NCBI RefSeq assembly: GCF_003597125.1
Contig: NZ_QYYA01000004.1
Span: 62,001 to 126,000, forward strand
Origin: Alcanivorax profundi
GTDB lineage: Bacteria > Pseudomonadota > Gammaproteobacteria > Pseudomonadales > Alcanivoracaceae
DNA: 64,000 bases
Reading direction: 5' to 3'
Shown piece by piece: positions 1 to 10,000 of the stretch (positions within the stretch are counted from its first letter, which is position 1; every line of letters begins with the position of its first letter). Below the pieces are notes generated by a model. It worked only from the letters and a program-made list of their open reading frames with translations, was not told where the DNA came from and searched no databases. The position numbers and the translations under genes are program-made.

Positions 1-179
1 TTCCCAGTGCTGTAACAACGATAAGATGTAATTACATCGTCGATCACAACAACGCCCTCATCTTCAGAAGAAGGCACATCAAGAAGAATCGCAATAACAA
101 TTGCAGAGCAAAAACACACACACGCAAAAGCCTCCCAAGGCTTTGCGTAATAGAAAAGGTTTGTTTTATTCATTACCAT
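1..179 (-). CDS. Partial small membrane protein, paralogue of the 3522-4004 protein (runs off left edge)
   Basis: Reading the minus strand from an ATG at 179 (or the ATG at 173) gives a peptide with the core YYAKPWE, a hydrophobic segment, then IDDVITSYRCYS before the window edge. This aligns over its whole visible length with the N-terminus of the protein at 3522-4004 (YYAKPWE, VDDVIVSYRCFS). One membrane segment (about residues 17-33) is visible and the rest is outside the window. No clear Shine-Dalgarno sequence precedes it. A RAYT-like remnant lies directly upstream instead of an exoprotein gene, so if the 3522-4004 gene is an immunity gene this is an orphan copy. The homology is read directly; the immunity role is inference. 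Confidence 0.7.
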   Translation of the reverse strand, partial: MVMNKTNLFYYAKPWEAFACVCFCSAIVIAILLDVPSSEDEGVVVIDDVITSYRCYSTG

Positions 180-202
180 CAATCGACAAATTAAAAACCG
201 AG

Positions 203-410
203 GGTGCCAGGTCTCACATTTCCTTTTTCGACTTTCGAAGACACTTTCTGATTATCAGAAAACGTACAATAACAATAATTGGGTCATCTAAAATTCATGG
301 CTTGACGGACCCTACACTATTACCGCGATCGGCGAACATTTTGGCTGCGGACGATCACCGTAAACAGCGTCGCAAAATCTTTCATAAGAAATGGGGGACC
401 TGACCCTCAA
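203..410 (+). mobile_element. Remnant of a RAYT-type element (C-terminal HTH fragment between inverted termini)
   Basis: Around 318-356 the plus strand encodes ITAIGEHFGCGRS followed by a stop. This resembles the C-terminal helix-turn-helix that ends REP-associated Y1 transposases. The segment is bounded by GGTGCCAGGTCTCACATTT near 204 and AAATGGGGGACCTGACCC near 389-406, which are imperfect inverted copies of each other and resemble the termini around the intact RAYT at 2540-3385. No intact reading frame remains. The assignment rests on short motifs only. Confidence 0.4.
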
Positions 411-545
411 GATTCCGAACGCGACAAGAGCTGAAGCCCGACAAAACTCAGGCGGCACGCATAAATTTTCGATCAGTGAGACATCATAGACAGGCTAAAA
501 AGTGTGCAGGAGATATTCCAATTTTTGGACAGCCCAATTATTTCG
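404..545. other. Short spacer with a repeated GGCACGCATAAATT motif
   Basis: No gene is visible. The motif CTCAGGCGGCACGCATAAATT near 448-468 recurs with small changes near 922-942, upstream of the 546-863 gene. It is probably shared debris of duplicated cassettes or transposon ends. Confidence 0.35.
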
Positions 546-863
546 TTATTTCTTCGACCTTTTTTTATTTTTTAACCTTTCCTTCCTTTGATGTAAAGCC
601 GCCCCCCAAAAACAGATAACAAATAGAGATACAGAAAAATATAAATACCACAAAGGGTCAACAACCTCACCTTTCCTATTAACCATATCCCCGTCTGTCA
701 AAAAAGGAATCAGGTTCAAAAAAAGCATACCCCCTCCAAATGATATCCATTCTCGAGCTGCCTTTTCTATTAACGGCCTCCGTTTATAAACAAAATAATT
801 AATAAAAGTCATAGCAACAATACATACTATAAATGATATAAAAACAGAAAAAGCGTAAATCAT
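546..863 (-). CDS. Small three-helix membrane protein, paralogue of the 2138-2422 protein
   Basis: 105 aa with three likely membrane segments (about residues 3-24, 43-57 and 72-90) and a very basic C-terminus (KERLKNKKRSKK). The middle region FGGGMLFLNLIPFLTDGD is clearly related to LGCGVMVFNFFPFIIDGG in the protein at 2138-2422, so the two are diverged paralogues. The coding sequence is much more AT-rich than the chromosome to the right, suggesting acquisition. It lies on the same strand as, and downstream of, the giant exoprotein gene, among transposase remnants. The family is unknown to me. A role as an immunity protein to a membrane-acting toxin is possible but inferred from context only. 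Confidence 0.65.
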   Translation of the reverse strand: MIYAFSVFISFIVCIVAMTFINYFVYKRRPLIEKAAREWISFGGGMLFLNLIPFLTDGDMVNRKGEVVDPLWYLYFSVSLFVICFWGAALHQRKERLKNKKRSKK

Positions 864-949
864 TCTTCACTCTCATGATTTCTTTCTAAACTATCTAACA
901 CAACCTGTGCGCACCGAAGTTCTCAGGGGGCACGCATAAATTCAAACAA

Positions 950-1863
950 TCATAACCAACGCTTGCATCCCACCAAGCGCTGCCCCCAAACCCATTTTCG
1001 CCCCATCGTTTCCGCAAACGCTTTCATTTTATCAAGCGCCCCAACAGCAACAGGCTGGTGGGATATCGCTCCTCGCTTTTCATCCCGTACCGCCCGACCC
1101 ATGCTATCCACTAATTCCAGATAATCCATCAATCTGAATCGGCATACACTTTCTTCTTCATCTGCTTCAATCGTGTGGGCACCAACCAGCGGCATAAGAG
1201 ACGGTTTCTTTCTAGCCCCAGCTGCGTGATGGAGCGCCTGCGAGCGCTGCTGGATGGAGGTGTAGTCCGACTCTTCCGGGTTGGCCGCCATCTCGGCCTG
1301 GACGGGGTTTAAGTCCACATAGGCCATGCACTGAAGTAGCGCTTTTTCATCCAGCAGGGCCTGACACTTGTAACGGCTTTCCCAAAATCGGCCTTTGCAA
1401 CAATCTTCTTCGTTGGCGCGGCGTGCAAGGTATTCATTCAGGCACTTCATGAACCAGCCCAGGTCATAGAGGCGCTCTCGCCATTGAGCAACAATTTCGC
1501 GTGCTTTCAGCGCTTCTGCTTCATCCAGCTTCCCTGCCAACCACCGTTTCACGATCAGCGGTCCGCTGAAAGCTGCATCCAGCGCGCTGCCACCTCTTCC
1601 TCTGTCCACGAAAGCGCCCTCTTTTGGCTGATGCGAAGCACAAGGTGGTAGTGATTCGACATCACCGCATAAGCACACAGATCAATGGCAAAGACCTCCA
1701 CAAGAACTGACAGCCGATCCACCACCCACTGACGGCGGTGTTCATAATCCTGTCCGGAGTAGAGGTCCTTGCCACACAGAAAGGCGCGACGTACACAGCG
1801 GCAGATGCAGTGATAGCACGAAGTAGAATCCAGGGATACCTAGGCGTAGCGTGCTCGGGTCAT
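950..1863 (-). pseudogene. Y1/IS200-like (RAYT-type) transposase, broken by a nonsense codon and a frameshift
   Basis: A good ribosome site (AAGGAGG) precedes an ATG at 1863, but codon 8 is TAG (1840-1842). Past it the same frame gives CICRCVRRAFLCGKDL and the catalytic HUH motif in VMSNHYHLVLR, ending in a stop near 1566. The remaining part (GPLIVKRWLAGK through YVDLNPVQAEMA to the C-terminus) continues in another frame to 950. So the gene has one premature stop and one frameshift, around 1570-1600. The parts together match the family of single-domain Y1 transposases with an HxH metal site and a downstream catalytic Tyr. It is probably inactive and lies between the two paralogous small membrane protein genes. 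Confidence 0.8.
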
Positions 1864-1947
1864 GGGTTGCCTCCTTGCTTATCCATGACCCAACAATACT
1901 GACCAAAAGAAAAGATAAATATCAGCTATCGGCCGCGCACCTTGTAG

Positions 1948-2091
1948 GAGATCTACCAATTTGAGGGTGTCCCCGACTTTTTTGATTATATCGAAATGTT
2001 CTATAACAACCGGCGACGCCATGACTTTAATGAAAAGCTGTCACCGCTAGAGTATGAAACGCGTCACCAAGGACGGCTGATACGTGTCTAG
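1948..2091 (+). pseudogene. 3' remnant of an IS3-family transposase (OrfB)
   Basis: The plus strand encodes FDYIEMFYNNRRRH then LSPLEYE and stops at 2089-2091. This is the typical end of IS3-family integrase-type transposases (rve_3 region). An in-frame stop at 1945-1947 precedes it and nothing of the DDE core remains upstream, so only the last 47 codons survive. The sequence just after the stop (GTGAACTGGTGGCGATTCA) may be part of the former right terminus. This marks at least one IS insertion and deletion in the islet. Confidence 0.7.
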
Positions 2092-2137
2092 TGAACTGGT
2101 GGCGATTCAGATAGGCCATCAAGTTTTTTTGTCATTA

Positions 2138-2422
2138 TTATCTCTTTTCAAAATAGACAGAAACCCATAGAAATACAATAAAAACAAGACCCGTGACAAA
2201 CAATGAATCACTTAATTCTATTGGCTGACCAGACCGTGTGGAAACTCCCCCTCCATCAATAATAAAAGGAAAAAAATTAAACACCATCACACCACACCCC
2301 AAAGATAGAAATGTAGCTCCTTTTTCACCATAGCCTTTTTTTTCTTTAAAAAAACCATACAAACAACCAAATACTATTACGAACACGAGCGCTGTCGCCC
2401 CAAAAGCAGCTGTTTGTTTCAT
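2138..2422 (-). CDS. Small three-helix membrane protein (candidate immunity protein)
   Basis: About 94 aa from the ATG at 2422, which has AGAGG nine bases upstream; a longer TTG start at 2431 is possible. Three hydrophobic segments are visible (about 4-24, 37-53 and 69-87). It is paralogous to the 546-863 protein through the shared segment FNFFPFIIDGGG. AT-rich composition. The region just upstream reads, in another frame, as a protein-like tail (GQAAGAMLNDLFYFYNQ) that runs into this start, much as fhaB overlaps its downstream gene. Function is unknown; immunity is a context-based guess. Confidence 0.65.
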   Translation of the reverse strand: MKQTAAFGATALVFVIVFGCLYGFFKEKKGYGEKGATFLSLGCGVMVFNFFPFIIDGGGVSTRSGQPIELSDSLFVTGLVFIVFLWVSVYFEKR

Positions 2423-2504
2423 TGCCCACAAACCTCTGATTATAAAAATAGAACAAATCGTTCAACATTGCCCCAGCAGCCTGCCCAGCCTGAATAAAGG
2501 AGTC
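2423..2504 (-). pseudogene. Possible displaced exoprotein/toxin C-terminal tail
   Basis: Between the RAYT element's end (2505) and the start of the 2138-2422 gene, the minus strand stays open in one frame and reads DSFIQAGQAAGAMLNDLFYF and onwards into the next gene's start. The composition is protein-like and the tail abuts a small membrane gene, the same arrangement as the fhaB 3' end with the 3522-4004 gene. I could not match it to a known toxin. It may be the stub of an earlier exoprotein C-terminus cut off by the RAYT insertion, or chance. Confidence 0.3.
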
Positions 2505-3425
2505 GGGGCCAAGTCTATATTTTATACCACCCCACTTTCCTATCCAGTCTTGGCCTGCCGGACTATCTTCGCCACTGTTGTAAAGTGAAGACCATAATAG
2601 CTGCCAATATCCTGGTAGCTATAGCCTCCACTTGCATACGCGGCAATAATCGCAGCGTTTCGGTCTGGGTGACTCCGAACAATCGCTTCAAGCGAGGGCG
2701 GCGGCGGCCTGCGTTGTGCACGCGGCACATTGACGTCTTCTGTTCCATCAGCATGCGAAAGGCTTTTTGCAACAAAATCCTCATCACCCAGAAAAACCTG
2801 CGATTTGAGGTTAATCCAGATCGACTCTCCCCCTATTCCCTGAAACACAAATTCGCGGTATCGCCTTATCGCCACAGCACGCTTCCGGCCAAAAGCAGCA
2901 AGCAGGCCATCCGTTTCCAGCCAGGGAGGGCTGGGCTGTTTGCCAACCATTGCCAAATAGCTGCTCCAGGGCCACTCTCCTGGCTCTTTCACCATCCCCG
3001 CCCGCACCGGGTTTAATACAACGTACCGGCCCAGCTCCAGCAGATAACTATCACCATCGACAAGAATCGCTTTATAACGCCCCTGAAAGAGATGCCCCAC
3101 CCGTCCATGACGCCGGTTACTATACTGCGTGTAAACACCATTCAGTTGCCGCATTCCTTTGGAAAGGTTGCCATCCGGTGTTTCGATTACAAGGTGGTAA
3201 TGATTTCCCATCAAACACCAGGCGTGACAAACCCAGTTAAAATCCGACGCAACATCGCCAAGCAACGCCAGAAAACGCTCCCTGTCTTCCTCATCCTCAT
3301 AGATCGCCTCGCGCCGATCCCCACGGGACGTCACATGATAAAGCGCTCCTGAAAATTCAATACGGATTGGTCTAGACATCACCAAACCCTAGATCAAGAA
3401 AAGTCTAAAGTATAGACCTGACCCC
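2505..3425. mobile_element. RAYT element bounded by imperfect terminal inverted repeats
   Basis: The transposase gene at 2540-3379 is flanked by GGGGCCAAGTCTATATTT (from 2505) and AAAGTATAGACCTGACCCC (3407-3425). These are imperfect reverse complements of each other, about 15 of 19 positions. Similar GACCTGACCC termini bound the remnant at 203-410. I take these as the element's ends. No target duplication was identified. Confidence 0.55.
2540..3379 (-). CDS. REP-associated tyrosine transposase (RAYT, Y1_Tnp family)
   Basis: About 279 aa from MSRPIRIEF; an upstream in-frame Met at 3385 is also possible. The N-terminal domain has the YHVTSRGDRR strand and the HUH metal site GNHYHLV (about residue 61). 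The segment with the likely catalytic Tyr (NGVYTQYSNRRHG) is followed by GHLFQGRYKA and YVVLNPVRAGM, all hallmarks of single-domain Y1 transposases of the TnpA_REP group. The C-terminus carries a helix-turn-helix (YSYQDIGSYYGLHFTTVAKI). The frame is intact, so it may be active. REPIN-like palindromes elsewhere in the window (19674, 52192, 58466) are the kind of sequence RAYTs act on, but a direct link here is untested. Confidence 0.88.
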   Translation of the reverse strand: MSRPIRIEFSGALYHVTSRGDRREAIYEDEEDRERFLALLGDVASDFNWVCHAWCLMGNHYHLVIETPDGNLSKGMRQLNGVYTQYSNRRHGRVGHLFQGRYKAILVDGDSYLLELGRYVVLNPVRAGMVKEPGEWPWSSYLAMVGKQPSPPWLETDGLLAAFGRKRAVAIRRYREFVFQGIGGESIWINLKSQVFLGDEDFVAKSLSHADGTEDVNVPRAQRRPPPPSLEAIVRSHPDRNAAIIAAYASGGYSYQDIGSYYGLHFTTVAKIVRQAKTG

Positions 3426-3438
3426 AATATTCCCTTCG

Positions 3439-3500
3439 CCGATGATTCCGATGATTGTGTCTGTCCCCGATGATTGTGCCCCCGATGATTGCGTCTGACC
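3439..3500. repeat. Degenerate direct repeats of CGATGATT
   Basis: Four copies of GATGATT occur at 3441, 3450, 3469 and 3484, three of them followed by GTGTCTG, GTGCCCC or GCGTCTG. They lie between the RAYT right end and the 3522-4004 gene and probably record nested or imperfect transposon ends. Confidence 0.6.
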
Positions 3501-3521
3501 TCCGTGACCAATGACCAATTA

Positions 3522-4004
3522 CTATTGCGTTTTTTGTTCCCTTTCCTTTTTTTGACGCGCAACCAAAAAAACGAAAAATGGAAAAAAAATCAAACTAGCT
3601 GCAATCAAAGTCACCATTATAACGAGATTATAAGTAACCCCCCCCTCGTACCCTTCAATACCATCTATATCAAGCTGAATGGGAATTTCGTCACCACCAT
3701 CCACAAAATAGGCTGTTACATTTTTCCCCACAAAATCAAACTTATCCTTGGAATTGCGGCAATCACCTTTTCGCGCCCCCACACTATATTTTCTTCCGGA
3801 AGCCCCTATAAATTTCACATAATCCGATTTTCCGCCACTAAAGCAGCGATAAGACACAATCACATCATCAACTGAATAAACATTCTCATCAGATACAGAG
3901 GGAACACTAATAACCATCCAGAGCACCAGGCTAAGGAAAGCCACAATACAAATAAAAATCTCCCAAGGCTTAGCATAGTATAAAACATTAGACTCATTCA
4001 TCAT
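3522..4004 (-). CDS. Small two-helix membrane protein directly after the exoprotein gene (candidate immunity protein)
   Basis: 160 aa from the ATG at 4004, with AAAGGG seven bases upstream (a GTG at 4010 is also in frame). One membrane segment lies at about 16-34 and a second at about 124-147, with a roughly 90-residue Cys-containing domain between them and a basic tail. The start lies inside the fhaB stop region, overlapping by 11 bases, so translation is probably coupled. A truncated paralogue sits at 1-179. This arrangement, a small membrane protein overlapping the 3' end of a CdiA/FhaB-type gene, is typical of toxin-immunity pairs. No known immunity family was recognised, so the role is inferred. 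Confidence 0.7.
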   Translation of the reverse strand: MMNESNVLYYAKPWEIFICIVAFLSLVLWMVISVPSVSDENVYSVDDVIVSYRCFSGGKSDYVKFIGASGRKYSVGARKGDCRNSKDKFDFVGKNVTAYFVDGGDEIPIQLDIDGIEGYEGGVTYNLVIMVTLIAASLIFFPFFVFLVARQKKEREQKTQ

Positions 4005-7000
4005 CGCCACCCTTTACACTCAACCTTCCGCTAGTTAATTCCGAGAACAATCCAACCCCACCGGAGGAGACCCCAACAACCTCAGAAATTAAGTCATTAT
4101 TTTTATAATCCAATAAGCGATGGGGGGAGGAAAAAAGGGAGAGAGCATCGGTAGCATAGTCTAAAACGACCCCTGGCTTCGAATCACCAAAAACAAAGTT
4201 TGAACCAATAGCGTATAAACTCGATCTATTTAAAGCCGGATTAGAAGGAGACAAAACAGCTTTATAATAATCATTGACTCCATCAAGGGCGACTGGAGCC
4301 GTCACCCAACAAGAAGAAATTGCATACGCACAAGATGAGACCCCTGTAACGACCTGTCCATAACTACTGGCCGCAGCTACAGCGCCTGGAACCCCGTTTC
4401 TGGCTAACCCTACCCCTGTAGAACCAACACCCCCAGCCATAATTAAACCAGAACTAACATGAAAGGTTTTCAGAATCCCACCACCGAGTATTGATGTGAA
4501 AAAAATTTGGTTCACCTCGGATTGCTTATCAGCAAAATAATGGTTCGCCTTTTCCCAAGTACCCTGATAATTATAATAAGCCCCAGCCCCAGAACCCTCT
4601 AGGGCCCAAGCATTTTGCGGATCTGTCAGAACACGTCTTACCAGATTTTGATCATCCAACCCACCTTCATAAAGCCCCATACCGGAATAATAAAGCTCAT
4701 CCATATAAGCCGAAGGATTAAAGTAATCCGCCGCAGAGGCTTCAAATGCCATCGTAGTCTGACCATCTGTGCTCACCAAACGAAGATCTGATTCGGCAGA
4801 AATACGATAAAGGAAGTTTGCTGCTAGAGAATTGTTTTTGATATTCGTATCATATTCATGATCTACTTCTTGCAGAGCCTCCATTACCAGTTCAGCAAGG
4901 GCATCTTCACGGGTAATACTTGGATCCTGCTTCAGCCTTTCTTCATAATAATCGTCCAGATTATCCTTAATCAGCTTCAACTCTTCCCTGTGCAACTGAC
5001 GATTATAAGTATCCGCCTGCTTGGCAATCCAGGCCCCATCATTCACATCACCATCAACAAGCAAAGCACCGGAAAGACCTGCCAGCTGGGCTCCAGCCAG
5101 CCTCCAAGGCTCGTAATTCGCCGTCCCTCCCACTGATGAAGCAAAGCCATCAAGCGGAGAAGAAAGCAGTTGATTCAAACCGGCCCCAGCCGCTCCACTG
5201 GCAAAATCACCGCTCGTAACCTGAGTAACCGCCCCACCTACCAAAGCATGCATGGTTGCTCTACCCATTCCGCCTTCCACAAAAAGGTTATAACCGAAGG
5301 TATCTTGGTTAAGACCTGCATCGCTGGTTAAATGATCCGCCCAAGTGCCAACTTGATTGAACGCTAAAGCCGACAACACATTATTGCCCTGACTCTCAAG
5401 ATTGGCGTTTAACGAATCAGTAAAGCTGGTACCAAAAACGCTGCTGCTCACACCCGCACTCACTCCAGCCTGCGCAGCATTATGCAGAGTGAACCCTGCC
5501 GCCCCATCAAGCGTTCCAAGATCAAAGCCTTTGGTTATGTTGTTCACTGTATCACTGGTTACAGCCTGACCATTTTCACCCACAGTTGAGGCTTTGCCAA
5601 AATCCCATTTATTAAATAGACCATCAATACCCACCATCAGACCTGCGGTCAAACCTGAGACGAGCAATCCCTGATAGGTTTCTGAGTGGTCCAGACTACC
5701 CAGTGCAGCCCCAATATCACCTTGATTGTTAATGAGAGCAGAGGTTCCTGTCACAGACGCACTGGTAACCATCGCACCAGCAACTGCCGATGTTACGGTC
5801 GCCGTAGTTGTTCCAGCCGTCGTCACCGTACCCGCAATAGCTCCACCAGCCCCCATCGTCAACGCCGTCACCACAATCGCCACCACCAACGCACTGGCCG
5901 CCCCCATGCTCTGGCTCTCGTACTCCCAGCTGTCGTGCATTTCCTGCACACGCTGCCAATCCACCTCACCGTTCGCATCGGCTTCCTTCAACCACGCGGG
6001 GTCCGGGTTATTAGCCACCATGCCATCGATCAACTGGCTCACGGAATGTTGATCAATGTCTTTCAGATCAATCGTCATGCCTTCAGCGGCATCAATCGCC
6101 AGATTGCCGGCAGCCACGATTTCTGATTGGAGGACGGTCTCATCAACGCGACCTTCACCCGCCATCTTGTTCCAGGCCAGATCGCCCTGGCTTCGCTCGT
6201 GGGTTTCACGGTAAAGGTCTTTTACGGACTCAAAGGTGATATGCCCACCACTGACGATGCTGATATCGCCCCCGCTTTGCAGACGGGCAGCCTGGTAGCG
6301 TTGATTTCCTTCACTATTGACGGAAAGGTTGCCCCCCGCTTCCAGAGTGGTGCCTACATTCGTCACATTCTGGATTTCGTCTTTCTTGTGACTTTTGGCT
6401 CCGAAGTCTCCGTCCTTGCTGCTTTCGTAAAGGTGATACTGAGAATTCTGCGCTGCGAGCAAGGCAATATCTCCGGCTGCTGCCAATGACATATCGCCAC
6501 CCGCCTGAAGATAAGAGGCAATGGCAATCAGGTCGCCACCCGCATCCAGCTCCATGTCGCCACCAGCAGATAGCGTACTCTGCACCTGATTGACTGTATG
6601 ATTGGTGATCTGTTTTTCTTCTTCGCTATCTTCGTAGTGGTAGTTTTCGTAGTCTTCATTGGCTGCGGCACGAATGAGAATATCCCCATGAATCGCCGAC
6701 AGGCCGATATTGTTCCCGGCGGAGACATTCGAGGCGGTAATCCCGATACTGTTGCCCGCCGTCGCCATCACATTCATGGTTGCCTGAATGCTGCTGGCCA
6801 GCTGGTGCACCTGGCTATGCTGGTAATCACCCGCGGCATGCTGCCCATCAAATCCTTCTCTCACTGCCAGGCTTTCTATCAGGATATTGCCGCCCGACTG
6901 CATGCCAACATTCTCAGCACGAATATGGCTACCGGTGACCCGAATATTCTCACCAGCGCTGGCCGTCACATTGCCTGTTGCCTCGACCAGGCTGGCTTCA

Positions 7001-10000
7001 CCATACTCAGTCCGCCAGTACTGGTCGCCTTCACGGGTCTCCTGAACAAATTCAGCATCGACTTCATTGATAATGCTGCCCTGACTTTGCAGCACCACGT
7101 CGCGGCCCTGGATGGAGGCACTCTGGTTCTTGATATCGCCCTCGCTGTCGACCAGCATCAAGCCACCTGACTGCAGAGCACCCTGGTGGTTCACCACCCC
7201 TTGCTCTCCCGCCTGGAGCGTCATGTTCTGACGCGCCGCAATAGCACCACTATTGCCAATGCCGTCGGCCTCGAGATGCACATTGTTTCCAGAAATAACC
7301 GAGCCTTCGCGGGTCAGATCTGCGCTCCCCGGAGCAAGATACAATACCGGCACCAGCACACGGTAACCGGCGACCTCCTGCTCCTCCATCCACACAATGT
7401 CATGCTGAAGCGCATTAACCTGTTCAGGTTTCAGGCTGATGCCAACCGACAATTCGAGGGATTCCGCTGACGCGATTGCATTTTCCATCAGCCAGCTGAA
7501 TTGGTCTTGATCACTATCGAAGTCAGGATCCAGGAAACGGGTACCCGTTGCTGCGATCACGGCATCGCGGATCAGGCGGGTTTCGTAATAACTGTCACCT
7601 AACCGTTTTGTGGTTACGTTGGGGGTTAAACCCAGCCGGTCGATGAGGTAGGAGGATCCCAAAAAGCCATCAAGACTGGCAAAGAGCGGATTGGTCTCAA
7701 TGAGGTAGGGGTGATTGGGATCACCATTGATGAAAAACAGGCTATTGTGTCGGTCCAGAAGCTCAAGGGTTCTATCCGTGATGGTGCTAATAACACGCGC
7801 AATGTCACTGCCACCCCAGTCGACATATTCCTCCGGTGCGTCATCGCTGTCCCCGGTATTTTCACCCCCTTCACTCGGGTCTTCAGGCTCCTCCTTCACA
7901 TATTCATCTTCATCAAACTCGAAACCTTCATCGTCCCGTGTTCGCTCAGCATTTTCGATTTTGTCTTTCAGGCTGCCCGTGACGTTCCCACCCGCGGCGA
8001 TAACACTGTAAATGACCGTCGGATTGCCGTCTTCATCCAGCAAATCAACCGTTCTTTCTACATAGTTAGTATATTGGCTGGGCCTCCAACCCGGGTCAGG
8101 GTTGTGTTTATAGTTATGCCAATGTTTCCAACCCCAGCGAACATTAAAGTGACGCTGAAGCCTGAAGCTTTCGTTTAGCAGCGTGTCACCCTGAAGGTGG
8201 ATATCCCCTACAGAAGCCAGTGTGCTGAAACGGTTATCAATGGTATCGCCATAAATAACCAGATCCTTTCCAGATGAAATAAGGGATGGGTTGCGATCAT
8301 ATTCACTATCGATTACGTCATCATAGCGGTCTGGACCGAATTGATAGTACTTAACGTAATTATTGTCACAAGACTCACCGCCGGAGCGCCAATCCCCTCT
8401 GTTTCGTCCACAAGTAGACTGCCAAACATTCAACGTGCCTATATGGCCAGCCATTCTAGCCTTCACTTTTCCTAGAAGCTGGCTGTATTTTTGCGGATCT
8501 ATCCCCTTAATAATTTGTGTTACTCTGCTGATGATCCACATCGTTTCGGCTAATGGATTTTTAGCGCCACCGACATTAATTGGGGAAGACTCGCTGTATC
8601 CTGAATATTCGTAGTATCCCGGCAACCTGGGGTTGCCGGCGATATATTCTTTGTTACCGACCAACACTTTCCTGATTTCGTCAACGTCATTGACGGTCAG
8701 CCCAGCCCCGAAAGACGAATTAAGGTAATCGGTATAGTTGGATAGCCAAAAATCAACGAATCTAAATCTTTCATCGGCGGCAGACGAATACAAGGGTAGA
8801 GAGTAAACCTTGGGATCAAAAACAAAGGCCCAATCGTCCTTGCTCATTTCGGCATTATCAGCCATGAGCCGGATAATATCGTTCAAGGGATCATCATCCT
8901 GAAGGGCTAGCCAGTTGGCCTCCATCAAGTCTTCCGCGGTAACGTTGTCATCCTTTGAAAGATGAATTTCACGGCTATTATCCAGGTGCCGGGTAAAAAT
9001 GGTGATATCGCCATCCCGGGTCACGATTTCGCCTTGATCATTTTTCACCAGATTATTCTTGGCAGCATCAAGGGCATCCTGATTTTCTTCTTCTGTCATA
9101 CCCTCGGTCATCTCCGGATAACCGGCACCGATGTAGATACTTCCTAGTGCCTGAATGCTGGATGAGGTGTTCACCAATGCATCCGAAACGAGTAACTCCA
9201 TGTTGCCCCCGGAACCGATCAACGCTCCGGATTCATTACTTAACCTCTCTGCATCAATATCCAGAAATTGCTCACTGCCCAGTACGCCATCCCCATTAAT
9301 CGCCTCTACCGCTCTCTGATTAATAACATCCTGGGCAGAAACACTGAGGCGCTCCTTGCCAACAATGTTTCCCGCATTGTCGACTCTGTTTGTGGCTGCG
9401 ATATGGAGCATATTTTGGGCTCTGAGGACAGCCCCGCTTTCATTGGAGATACTGCTGCCACTGACGGCAAGATCTTGTTCTGCGGTGACCAGCCCACGGT
9501 TTTCAATTTGGCCGGCAACGCTATTCAGGACAGCACTTTCGCCAGCGACAATCTCGCCAGCGTTTAACACCTGCGTTTCAGCTGTCACCCCCAGATTCTG
9601 GCCCGCTCTCACCGTGCCGGTATTGACAACGTCCTCAGTGGATACCGAAATGGCATGATCAGCCAGCAAGTCGCCGTGATTTTCCAGCTTTCCCTCAAGC
9701 TCAATACTCACGTTCTTGCCTGCAACCTCTCCGAGGTTATTCAGGTTTGCGCCAGTGAGAGAGAGGGAATCCGTAGCATACAAAGCCGACCCTTCATTAA
9801 CGCGAACCTCCGCAGACACCACATCAACAAACTTCGCACTGACTTGCTCTGATTCGACAGTCAATGATTCACTCGCGAACCGCATGCTTTCGCCAGCCAC
9901 AGTACGACCTTGCAACTGAATCGCTTCGTGACTCGCAACCTGCATATTCCCTTTGGCACTGGCATCAGAGAAAGTCACCCTCCCTTCTGCCGACAACAGC

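Noticed and set aside
101-403. 100-residue open frame on the plus strand
   Set aside because: It overlaps the truncated A paralogue and the RAYT remnant in a different frame, and its composition is not protein-like.
3994-4900. VENN-type pretoxin motif or recognisable nuclease toxin at the FhaB C-terminus
   Set aside because: I could not find VENN or a known toxin signature, so the protein is not called CdiA and the toxin role is left as inference.
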